Positions 51,401-60,000 of a stretch of DNA of 60,000 bases are shown here, piece by piece; within the stretch, counting starts at the first letter, position 1; the number at the start of each line of letters is the position of its first letter. The stretch is from Glandiceps talaboti (Eukaryota; Hemichordata; Enteropneusta; Spengelidae), in the NCBI RefSeq assembly GCF_964340395.1, contig NC_135556.1, positions 18,997,142 through 19,057,141 of the forward strand, given 5' to 3'. Position numbers and translations under genes: made by a program. A model generated the notes under the pieces. The model did not search any database. It was not told the DNA's origin and saw only the letters and a program-made list of their open reading frames with translations.

Positions 51401-54400
51401 AAGTAAGAATTTAATATTTTCGCAACGAATCCAAGTTTTACTTCTGCCACCAATGATGTTCAACTAAAATTATTTGAAGATACTAGTATATCTTTGAAAT
51501 GAGCACAGAAGAATATTTGTATTTCTACCAGATATTGAAGTCATCACCATTAGAACGGTCACCCTGTACTGTTCTATGTCAATTATCTAATTTCATGGTT
51601 ATTATTTGTTTACAGGTTTTGAAAGTCTGCCATTTAGTAGTGTACAAGTGAGTAGATTTATGGATAATTTGAAGAGAAGATTAGAACAGTATGTAGAGGA
51701 TATGAAGAAAACTAAGGTTAGTCTCAAGTATCTCATCCTGATTTCAGTCATCAGTGTCTTGAATGTGCCATCGGTTTCATGTTTGAATACGTCATATTCA
51801 AGTTACCAAAGTTATGACCATTTTGAAGATGAGCATTGCCAGAGGGCCCCCCAGATTTGGTGAATTTTTTGACTAAAATTTTCGCCATGGCTGCTGACCA
51901 TTTGGCAATGCATGAAACAGTGATAACTTGAGACTGCATTGCATTTAGGAGCATTGCTGTTTTAGTTAGGCATGTTTTGATTACTTGTAGTCACTTACAG
52001 CACTCCTAGTGGCCTAACTATGAAATATTTTGTCTTTCTGATAACCAGAATATAGCACATTGGAAATGTTCTAACTTTTCCTTGATGTATGGAGTGTTTG
52101 GATGTAAGACTTAACCATATTCTTCTAAAGATATGTTTGATGAAATGTGAAAGAAAAAAGTAAATCCAGCAGAAAGATAACCAAAACTAAGTGATTTCAC
52201 AAGCATACGAGTTGCTAAGGTGATATAGAGTTTGCATTGATGCTATGAGTGATGTGACATGATAAGACTTGCACCATTACTGTTGAACGGGTTTGTGCAT
52301 TAGAACTCACAATGCCATGTGGTGTTATTTTTCAGAAACAATATGAAGAGAAGGAAGCAACCCTGCAGAGACAGATAGATGATATGAGAGATACTAAGAC
52401 AAAACTGGAACACAATGAACGAATCAAGAAAGAAACTATTGTAAGTATAGTGATTTGAGTTTGTGAAAATTATACCAATGAGGGTTAGTTGCAGAGACAC
52501 TTGTCTGCAAGTGAGTGTTAGTTGCAGACACTTGTCTGAAAGTGAGTGTTAGTTGTAGAGAGACACTTGTCTGAAAGTGAGTGTTAGTTGCAGACACTTG
52601 TCTGAAAGTGAGTGTTAGTTGCACACACTTGTCTGAAAGTGAGTGTTAGTTGCAGACACTTGTCTGAAAGTGAGTGTTAGTTGCACACACTTGTCTGAAA
52701 GTGAGTGTTAGTTGCAGACACTTGTCTGAAAGTGAGTGTTAGTTGCACACACTTGTCTGAAAGTGAGTGTTAGTTGCACACACTTGTCTGAAAATGAGTG
52801 TTAGTTGTAGAGACACTTGTCTGAAAGTGAGTGTTAGTTGTAGAGACACTTGTCTGAAAGTGAGTGTTAGTTGTAGAGACACTTGTCTGAAAATGAGTGT
52901 TAGTTGTAGAGACACTTGTCTGAAAGTGAGTGTTAGTTGTAGAGACACTTGTCTAAAAGTGAGTGTTAGTTGTAGAGACACTTGTCTGAAAGTGAGTGTT
53001 AGTTGTAGAGACACTTGTCTAAAAGTGAGTGTTAGTTGTAGAGACACTTGTCTGAAAGTGAGTGTTAGTTGCACACACTTGTCTGAAAATGAGTGTTAGT
53101 TGTAGAGACACTTGTCTAAAAGTGAGTGTTAGTTGTAGAGACACTTGTCTGAAAGTGAGTGTTAGTTGTAGAGACACTTGTCTAAAAGTGAGTGTTAGTT
53201 GTAGACACTTGTCTAAAAGTGAGTGTTAGTTGTAGAGACACTTGTCTGAAAGTGAGTGTTAGTTGTAGAGACACTTGTCTGAAAGTGAGTGTTAGTTGTA
53301 GAGACACTTGTCTAAAAGTGAGTGTTAGTTGTAGAGACACTTGTCTAAAAGTGAGTGTTAGTTGTAGAGACACTTGTCTGAAAGTGAGTGTTAGTTGTAG
53401 AGACACTTGTCTAAAAGTGAGTGTTAGTTGTAGAGACACTTGTCTAAAAGTGAGTGTTAGTTGTAGAGACACTTGTCTGAAAGTGAGTGTTAGTTGTAGA
53501 GACACTTGTCTAAAAGTGAGTGTTAGTTGTAGAGACACTTGTCTGAAAGTGAGTGTTAGTTGTAGAGACACTTGTCTGAAAGTGAGTGTTAGTTGCAGAC
53601 ACTTGTCTAAAAGTGAGTGTTAGTTGTAGAGACACTTGTCTAAAAGTGAGTGTTAGTTGTAGAGACACTTGTCTAAAAGTGAGTGTTAGTTGTAGAGACA
53701 CTTGTCTAAAAGTGAGTGTTAGTTGTAGAGACACTTGTCTGAAAGTGAGTGTTAGTTGTAGAGACACTTGTCTGAAAGTGAGTGTTAGTTGCAGACACTT
53801 GTCTAAAAGTGAGTGTTAGTTGTAGAGACACTTGTCTAAAAGTGAGTGTTAGTTGTAGAGACACTTGTCTGAAAGTGAGTGTTAGTTGTAGAGACACTTG
53901 TCTGAAAGTGAGTGTTAGTTGTAGAGACACTTGTCTGAAAGTGAGTGTTAGTTGTAGAGACACTTGTCTGAAAATGAGTGTTAGTTGTAGAGACACTTGT
54001 CTGAAAGTGAGTGTTAGTTGTAGAGACACTTGTCTAAAAGTGAGTGTTAGTTGTAGAGACACTTGTCTGAAAGTGAGTGTTAGTTGTAGAGACACTTGTC
54101 TAAAAGTGAGTGTTAGTTGTAGAGACACTTGTCTAAAAGTGAGTGTTGTAGAGACACTTGTCTGAAAGTGAGTGTTAGTTGCACACACTTGTCTGAAAAT
54201 GAGTGTTAGTTGTAGAGACACTTGTCTAAAAGTGAGTGTTAGTTGTAGAGACACTTGTCTGAAAGTGAGTGTTAGTTGTAGAGACACTTGTCTAAAAGTG
54301 AGTGTTAGTTGTAGAGACACTTGTCTAAAAGTGAGTGTTAGTTGTAGAGACACTTGTCTGAAAGTGAGTGTTAGTTGTAGAGACACTTGTCTAAAAGTGA

Positions 54401-57400
54401 GTGTTAGTTGTAGAGACACTTGTCTAAAAGTGAGTGTTAGTTGTAGAGACACTTGTCTGAAAGTGAGTGTTAGTTGTAGAGACACTTGTCTAAAAGTGAG
54501 TGTTAGTTGTAGAGACACTTGTCTAAAAGTGAGTGTTAGTTGTAGAGACACTTGTCTGAAAGTGAGTGTTAGTTGTAGAGACACTTGTCTGAAAGTGAGT
54601 GTTAGTTGTAGAGACACTTGTCTGAAAGTGAGTGTTAGTTGCAGACACTTGTCTAAAAGTGAGTGTTAGTTGTAGAGACACTTGTCTAAAAGTGAGTGTT
54701 AGTTGTAGAGACACTTGTCTAAAAGTGAGTGTTAGTTGTAGAGACACTTGTCCAAAAGTGAGTGTTAGTTGTAGAGACACTTGTCTGAAAGTGAGTGTTA
54801 GTTGTAGAGACACTTGTCTGAAAGTGAGTGTTAGTTGTAGAGACACTTGTCTAAAAGTGAGTGTTAGTTGTAGAGACACTTGTCTAAAAGTGAGTGTTAG
54901 TTGTAGAGACACTTGTCTGAAAGTGAGTGTTAGTTGTAGAGACACTTGTCTGAAAGTGAGTGTTAGTTGCAGACACTTGTCTAAAAGTGAGTGTTAGTTG
55001 TAGAGACACTTGTCTAAAAGTGAGTGTTAGTTGTAGAGACACTTGTCTGAAAGTGAGTGTTAGTTGTAGAGACACTTGTCTGAAAGTGAGTGTTAGTTGC
55101 AGACACTTGTCTAAAAGTGAGTGTTAGTTGTAGAGACACTTGTCTAAAAGTGAGTGTTAGTTGTAGAGACACTTGTCTAAAAGTGAGTGTTAGTTGTAGA
55201 GACACTTGTCTAAAAGTGAGTGTTAGTTGTAGAGACACTTGTCTGAAAGTGAGTGTTAGTTGTAGAGACACTTGTCTGAAAGTGAGTGTTAGTTGCAGAC
55301 ACTTGTCTAAAAGTGAGTGTTAGTTGTAGAGACACTTGTCTAAAAGTGAGTGTTAGTTGTAGAGACACTTGTCTGAAAGTGAGTGTTAGTTGTAGAGACA
55401 CTTGTCTGAAAGTGAGTGTTAGTTGTAGAGACACTTGTCTGAAAGTGAGTGTTAGTTGTAGAGACACTTGTCTGAAAGTGAGTGTTAGTTGTAGAGACAC
55501 TTGTCTAAAAGTGAGTGTTAGTTGTAGAGACACTTGTCTGAAAGTGAGTGTTAGTTGTAGAGACACTTGTCTAAAAGTGAGTGTTAGTTGTAGAGACACT
55601 TGTCTAAAAGTGAGTGTTGTAGAGACACTTGTCTGAAAGTGAGTGTTAGTTGCACACACTTGTCTGAAAGTGAGTGTTAGTTGCACACACTTGTCTGAAA
55701 GTGAGTGTTAGTTGCAGACACTTGTCTGAAAGTGAGTGTTAGTTGCACACACTTGTCTGAAAGTGAGTGTTAGTTGCACACACTTGTCTGAAAATGAGTG
55801 TTAGTTGTAGAGACACTTGTCTGAAAGTGAGTGTTAGTTGTAGAGACACTTGTCTGAAAGTGAGTGTTAGTTGTAGAGACACTTGTCTGAAAATGAGTGT
55901 TAGTTGTAGAGACACTTGTCTGAAAGTGAGTGTTAGTTGTAGAGACACTTGTCTAAAAGTGAGTGTTAGTTGTAGAGACACTTGTCTGAAAGTGAGTGTT
56001 AGTTGTAGAGACACTTGTCTAAAAGTGAGTGTTAGTTGTAGAGACACTTGTCTGAAAGTGAGTGTTAGTTGCACACACTTGTCTGAAAATGAGTGTTAGT
56101 TGTAGAGACACTTGTCTAAAAGTGAGTGTTAGTTGTAGAGACACTTGTCTGAAAGTGAGTGTTAGTTGTAGAGACACTTGTCTAAAAGTGAGTGTTAGTT
56201 GTAGACACTTGTCTAAAAGTGAGTGTTAGTTGTAGAGACACTTGTCTGAAAGTGAGTGTTAGTTGTAGAGACACTTGTCTAAAAGTGAGTGTTAGTTGTA
56301 GAGACACTTGTCTAAAAGTGAGTGTTAGTTGTAGAGACACTTGTCTGAAAGTGAGTGTTATTTGTAGAGACACTTGTCTAAAAGTGAGTGTTAGTTGTAG
56401 AGACACTTGTCTAAAAGTGAGTGTTAGTTGTAGAGACACTTGTCTGAAAGTGAGTGTTAGTTGTAGAGACACTTGTCTAAAAGTGAGTGTTAGTTGTAGA
56501 GACACTTGTCTGAAAGTGAGTGTTAGTTGTAGAGACACTTGTCTGAAAGTGAGTGTTAGTTGCAGACACTTGTCTAAAAGTGAGTGTTAGTTGTAGAGAC
56601 ACTTGTCTAAAAGTGAGTGTTAGTTGTAGAGACACTTGTCTAAAAGTGAGTGTTAGTTGTAGAGACACTTGTCTAAAAGTGAGTGTTAGTTGTAGAGACA
56701 CTTGTCTGAAAGTGAGTGTTAGTTGTAGAGACACTTGTCTGAAAGTGAGTGTTAGTTGCAGACACTTGTCTAAAAGTGAGTGTTAGTTGTAGAGACACTT
56801 GTCTAAAAGTGAGTGTTAGTTGTAGAGACACTTGTCTGAAAGTGAGTGTTAGTTGTAGAGACACTTGTCTGAAAGTGAGTGTTAGTTGTAGAGACACTTG
56901 TCTGAAAGTGAGTGTTAGTTGTAGAGACACTTGTCTGAAAATGAGTGTTAGTTGTAGAGACACTTGTCTGAAAGTGAGTGTTAGTTGTAGAGACACTTGT
57001 CTAAAAGTGAGTGTTAGTTGTAGAGACACTTGTCTGAAAGTGAGTGTTAGTTGTAGAGACACTTGTCTAAAAGTGAGTGTTAGTTGTAGAGACACTTGTC
57101 TAAAAGTGAGTGTTGTAGAGACACTTGTCTGAAAGTGAGTGTTAGTTGCACACACTTGTCTGAAAATGAGTGTTAGTTGTAGAGACACTTGTCTAAAAGT
57201 GAGTGTTAGTTGTAGAGACACTTGTCTAAAAGTGAGTGTTAGTTGTAGAGACACTTGTCTGAAAGTGAGTGTTAGTTGTAGAGACACTTGTCTAAAAGTG
57301 AGTGTTAGTTGTAGAGACACTTGTCTGAAAGTGAGTGTTAGTTGTAGAGACACTTGTCTAAAAGTGAGTGTTAGTTGTAGAGACACTTGTCTAAAAGTGA

Positions 57401-60000
57401 GTGTTGTAGAGACACTTGTCTGAAAGTGAGTGTTAGTTGCACACACTTGTCTGAAAATGAGTGTTAGTTGTAGAGACACTTGTCTAAAAGTGAGTGTTAG
57501 TTGTAGAGACACTTGTCTAAAAGTGAGTGTTAGTTGTAGAGACACTTGTCTGAAAGTGAGTGTTAGTTGTAGAGACACTTGTCTGAAAGTGAGTGTTAGT
57601 TGCAGACACTTGTCTAAAAGTGAGTGTTAGTTGTAGAGACACTTGTCTAAAAGTGAGTGTTAGTTGTAGAGACACTTGTCTGAAAGTGAGTGTTAGTTGT
57701 AGAGACACTTGTCTGAAAGTGAGTGTTAGTTGTAGAGACACTTGTCTGAAAGTGAGTGTTAGTTGTAGAGACACTTGTCTGAAAGTGAGTGTTAGTTGTA
57801 GAGACACTTGTCTAAAAGTGAGTGTTAGTTGTAGAGACACTTGTCTGAAAGTGAGTGTTAGTTGTAGAGACACTTGTCTAAAAGTGAGTGTTAGTTGTAG
57901 AGACACTTGTCTAAAAGTGAGTGTTGTAGAGACACTTGTCTGAAAGTGAGTGTTAGTTGCACACACTTGTCTGAAAGTGAGTGTTAGTTGCACACACTTG
58001 TCTGAAAGTGAGTGTTAGTTGCAGACACTTGTCTGAAAGTGAGTGTTAGTTGCACACACTTGTCTGAAAGTGAGTGTTAGTTGCACACACTTGTCTGAAA
58101 ATGAGTGTTAGTTGTAGAGACACTTGTCTGAAAGTGAGTGTTAGTTGTAGAGACACTTGTCTGAAAGTGAGTGTTAGTTGTAGAGACACTTGTCTGAAAA
58201 TGAGTGTTAGTTGTAGAGACACTTGTCTGAAAGTGAGTGTTAGTTGTAGAGACACTTGTCTAAAAGTGAGTGTTAGTTGTAGAGACACTTGTCTGAAAGT
58301 GAGTGTTAGTTGTAGAGACACTTGTCTAAAAGTGAGTGTTAGTTGTAGAGACACTTGTCTGAAAGTGAGTGTTAGTTGCACACACTTGTCTGAAAATGAG
58401 TGTTAGTTGTAGAGACACTTGTCTAAAAGTGAGTGTTAGTTGTAGAGACACTTGTCTGAAAGTGAGTGTTAGTTGTAGAGACACTTGTCTAAAAGTGAGT
58501 GTTAGTTGTAGACACTTGTCTAAAAGTGAGTGTTAGTTGTAGAGACACTTGTCTGAAAGTGAGTGTTAGTTGTAGAGACACTTGTCTAAAAGTGAGTGTT
58601 AGTTGTAGAGACACTTGTCTAAAAGTGAGTGTTAGTTGTAGAGACACTTGTCTGAAAGTGAGTGTTATTTGTAGAGACACTTGTCTAAAAGTGAGTGTTA
58701 GTTGTAGAGACACTTGTCTAAAAGTGAGTGTTAGTTGTAGAGACACTTGTCTGAAAGTGAGTGTTAGTTGTAGAGACACTTGTCTAAAAGTGAGTGTTAG
58801 TTGTAGAGACACTTGTCTGAAAGTGAGTGTTAGTTGTAGAGACACTTGTCTGAAAGTGAGTGTTAGTTGCAGACACTTGTCTAAAAGTGAGTGTTAGTTG
58901 TAGAGACACTTGTCTAAAAGTGAGTGTTAGTTGTAGAGACACTTGTCTAAAAGTGAGTGTTAGTTGTAGAGACACTTGTCTAAAAGTGAGTGTTAGTTGT
59001 AGAGACACTTGTCTGAAAGTGAGTGTTAGTTGTAGAGACACTTGTCTGAAAGTGAGTGTTAGTTGCAGACACTTGTCTAAAAGTGAGTGTTAGTTGTAGA
59101 GACACTTGTCTAAAAGTGAGTGTTAGTTGTAGAGACACTTGTCTGAAAGTGAGTGTTAGTTGTAGAGACACTTGTCTGAAAGTGAGTGTTAGTTGTAGAG
59201 ACACTTGTCTGAAAGTGAGTGTTAGTTGTAGAGACACTTGTCTGAAAGTGAGTGTTAGTTGTAGAGACACTTGTCTAAAAGTGAGTGTTAGTTGTAGAGA
59301 CACTTGTCTGAAAGTGAGTGTTAGTTGTAGAGACACTTGTCTAAAAGTGAGTGTTAGTTGTAGAGACACTTGTCTAAAAGTGAGTGTTGTAGAGACACTT
59401 GTCTGAAAGTGAGTGTTAGTTGCACACACTTGTCTGAAAATGAGTGTTAGTTGTAGAGACACTTGTCTAAAAGTGAGTGTTAGTTGTAGAGACACTTGTC
59501 TGAAAGTGAGTGTTAGTTGTAGAGACACTTGTCTAAAAGTGAGTGTTAGTTGTAGAGACACTTGTCTAAAAGTGAGTGTTAGTTGTAGAGACACTTGTCT
59601 GAAAGTGAGTGTTAGTTGTAGAGACACTTGTCTGAAAGTGAGTGTTAGTTGTAGAGACACTTGTCTGAAAGTGAGTGTTAGTTGTAGAGACACTTGTCTG
59701 AAAGTGAGTGTTAGTTGTAGAGACACTTGTCTAAAAGTGAGTGTTAGTTGTAGAGACACTTGTCTAAAAGTGAGTGTTAGTTGTAGAGACACTTGTCTGA
59801 AAGTGAGTGTTAGTTGTAGAGACACTTGTCTGAAAGTGAGTGTTAGTTGTAGAGACACTTGTCTAAAAGTGAGTGTTAGTTGTAGAGACACTTGTCCAAA
59901 AGTGAGTGTTAGTTGTAGAGACACTTGTCTGAAAGTGAGTGTTAGTTGTAGAGACACTTGTCTGAAAGTGAGTGTTAGTTGTAGAGACACTTGTCTAAAA
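42438..60000 (+). CDS. RAD50: RAD50 double-strand break repair ATPase, N-terminal part (runs off the right edge)
   Basis: RAD50 is the SMC-like ATPase of the MRE11-RAD50-NBS1 complex, which binds DNA ends and activates ATM (family knowledge). Seventeen exons join in frame: 42438-42566, 43257-43346, 43979-44080, 44543-44605, 45232-45273, 45848-45921, 46585-46644, 47286-47331, 47789-47857, 48583-48672, 49046-49106, 49592-49669, 50119-50195, 50411-50512, 51039-51108, 51616-51716, 52336-52440. They give 453 codons, about the first third of a protein usually near 1300 residues. Walker A is GQNGAGKT at residues 36-43; the Q-loop is VIFCHQED with Gln162; then [10 protein letters not shown] and RYIKALD, followed by coiled coil. 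The zinc hook and the C-terminal signature, Walker B and D-loop lie beyond 60000. The last exon is followed by an intron containing a giant satellite. Confidence 0.96.
44258..44395. mobile_element. Fold-back element, family C, copy 3, degraded
   Basis: CATTCCCCAATACTTTAC and ATATGAATGACATAAGGGGC match the reverse complement of copy 2; the second arm survives only in part. In a RAD50 intron. Confidence 0.5.
44611..44883. repeat. Direct duplication of 134 bases
   Basis: The block with TTATTGAAAATATGAATTTA and GTACGTTGATGTGTTGTTAT occurs twice in tandem, starting just after the donor of the RAD50 exon ending at 44605. The copies differ at about 7 sites. Confidence 0.85.
45371..45438. repeat. 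AAAT microsatellite
   Basis: About 15 units of AATA, directly left of the TA-flanked hairpin element at 45443. Confidence 0.95.
45443..45703. mobile_element. Hairpin element of 261 bases with TA ends
   Basis: The left end TAACACCGAAGTAAAGCA and the inverted right end TAGCACCAAAGTAAAGCA match, and the arms meet in a nearly perfect hairpin: CATTAGAAAGGCCACATGCT, its complement, and a loop of about 10 bases around 45575-45585. A TA at each border fits a Tc1/mariner-type insertion. In RAD50 intron 5, next to an AAAT tract. Confidence 0.8.
45848..45921 (+). CDS. RAD50: RAD50 Q-loop exon
   Basis: Encodes [20 protein letters not shown] then EDSSW; the Gln contacts Mg and the ATP gamma-phosphate in the family. 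It ends in phase 2, and the Trp codon is completed by the exon at 46585. Confidence 0.95.
46915..47260. mobile_element. Inverted-repeat element, family B, copy 2
   Basis: Left arm CATATGGATGAGGGTTGGG, right arm ends CATCCATGTGGCCACTTTG, the reverse complement of the start of copy 1. Inner arms around ACAAACACAGACTTGG are inverted copies of CAAGTCTGTGTTTGT. In a RAD50 intron between exons 46585 and 47286. Confidence 0.7.
49186..49460. repeat. Hairpin followed by a 25-base minisatellite
   Basis: CTGCCACAGTCCTGCAGCA (49186-49204) pairs with TGCTGCTGGACTGTGGCAG ending at 49227 (one mismatch). Then about six copies of CTGAAATTCAGGACTGC plus GCGCATGT (25 bases) degrade toward 49460. In the RAD50 intron after exon 49046-49106. 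Confidence 0.75.
52336..52440 (+). CDS. RAD50: RAD50 last visible exon, coiled coil
   Basis: Thirty-five charged codons ([19 protein letters not shown] and onward) of coiled coil. The donor GTAAGT at 52441 lies only 44 bases before the satellite begins. Confidence 0.9.
52485..60000 (+). repeat. 33-base tandem satellite in a RAD50 intron, more than 7.5 kb, continues past the edge
   Basis: Main unit, in three parts: TTAGTTGTAGAG, ACACTTGTCTGAAAG, TGAGTG (33 bases). Variants: CTAAAAG for CTGAAAG; a 31-base form with TTGCAGACAC or TTGCACACAC; a 29-base form lacking TTAG; ATGAGTG in place of GTGAGTG. There are roughly 230 copies in the window. The left edge (52485-52740) has mixed 31- and 33-base units and the most diverged copy, as expected at the border of an array evolving by unequal exchange. 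Because 33 is a multiple of three and the unit lacks stops in two frames, long open frames appear on both strands; they are not genes. Confidence 0.97.
55286..59093 (+). repeat. Higher-order duplication inside the satellite, period 2307
   Basis: The pattern of unit-length and base variants in 55286-56786 recurs at 57593-59093 with a constant shift of 2307 bases. A rare TTATTTG variant at 56361 recurs at 58668. A second, older relation links about 52740-54165 with 55740-57132 at a shift of 3000, falling to 2967 after loss of one 33-base unit. Confidence 0.85.

Noticed and set aside
53706-59990. Open frames of 110 to 336 codons on both strands of the satellite
   Set aside because: They follow from a 33-base unit without stops in some frames. 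The peptides are pure 11-residue repeats on both strands at once, inside an intron.
52485-60000. CRISPR-like direct repeats
   Set aside because: The units abut with no unique spacers, the host is an animal, and no cas genes are present.

Overview
This is an AT-rich, intron-rich nuclear window from an animal, most likely a marine invertebrate. Coding exons are short (42 to 357 bases), have GT-AG borders and are separated by introns full of microsatellites, degenerate minisatellites and fold-back DNA elements. There are no bacterial-type genes, operons or CRISPR arrays. I cannot name the species. Almost every open frame longer than 60 codons here is a by-product of simple repeats; the real genes were found by joining short exons.

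Three genes are supported. (1) A plus-strand myotubularin phosphatase of the MTMR6/7/8 subfamily, exons from 10844 to 29558. Its PH-GRAM exons were not found and are probably upstream of the window. It keeps the catalytic CSDGWDRT motif and ends in a degenerate FYVE zinc finger. (2) A minus-strand gene, exons from 41093 down to 36187, encoding a 324-residue protein that resembles vertebrate C8orf48 at its C-terminus. (3) A plus-strand RAD50 gene, coding from 42438. Seventeen coding exons (453 codons) are visible, with Walker A and the Q-loop, before the gene runs off the right edge inside an intron. Genes 2 and 3 are head-to-head across about 1.3 kb; genes 1 and 2 converge across 29.6 to 36.2 kb.

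Layout: 1-10.8 kb, no recognised exon, only repeats and fold-backs; 10.8-29.6 kb, MTMR gene; 29.6-36.2 kb, probable long 3' UTR and intergenic repeats; 36.2-41.1 kb, C8orf48-like gene; 41.1-42.4 kb, shared 5' region; 42.4-52.4 kb, RAD50 exons; 52.48-60 kb, a tandem satellite of a 33-base unit (roughly 230 copies) inside a RAD50 intron.

The most unusual parts are the RAD50 intronic satellite and the density of non-autonomous fold-back transposons. Each satellite unit carries a sense-strand GTGAGT (a 5' splice-site core) and the palindrome AGACACTTGTCT, and the array shows kilobase-scale higher-order duplications. One fold-back, at 40117-40698, has about 195-base arms and an intact 9-base target duplication. 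The genes do not form a pathway: phosphoinositide turnover, an uncharacterised protein and DNA double-strand break repair.
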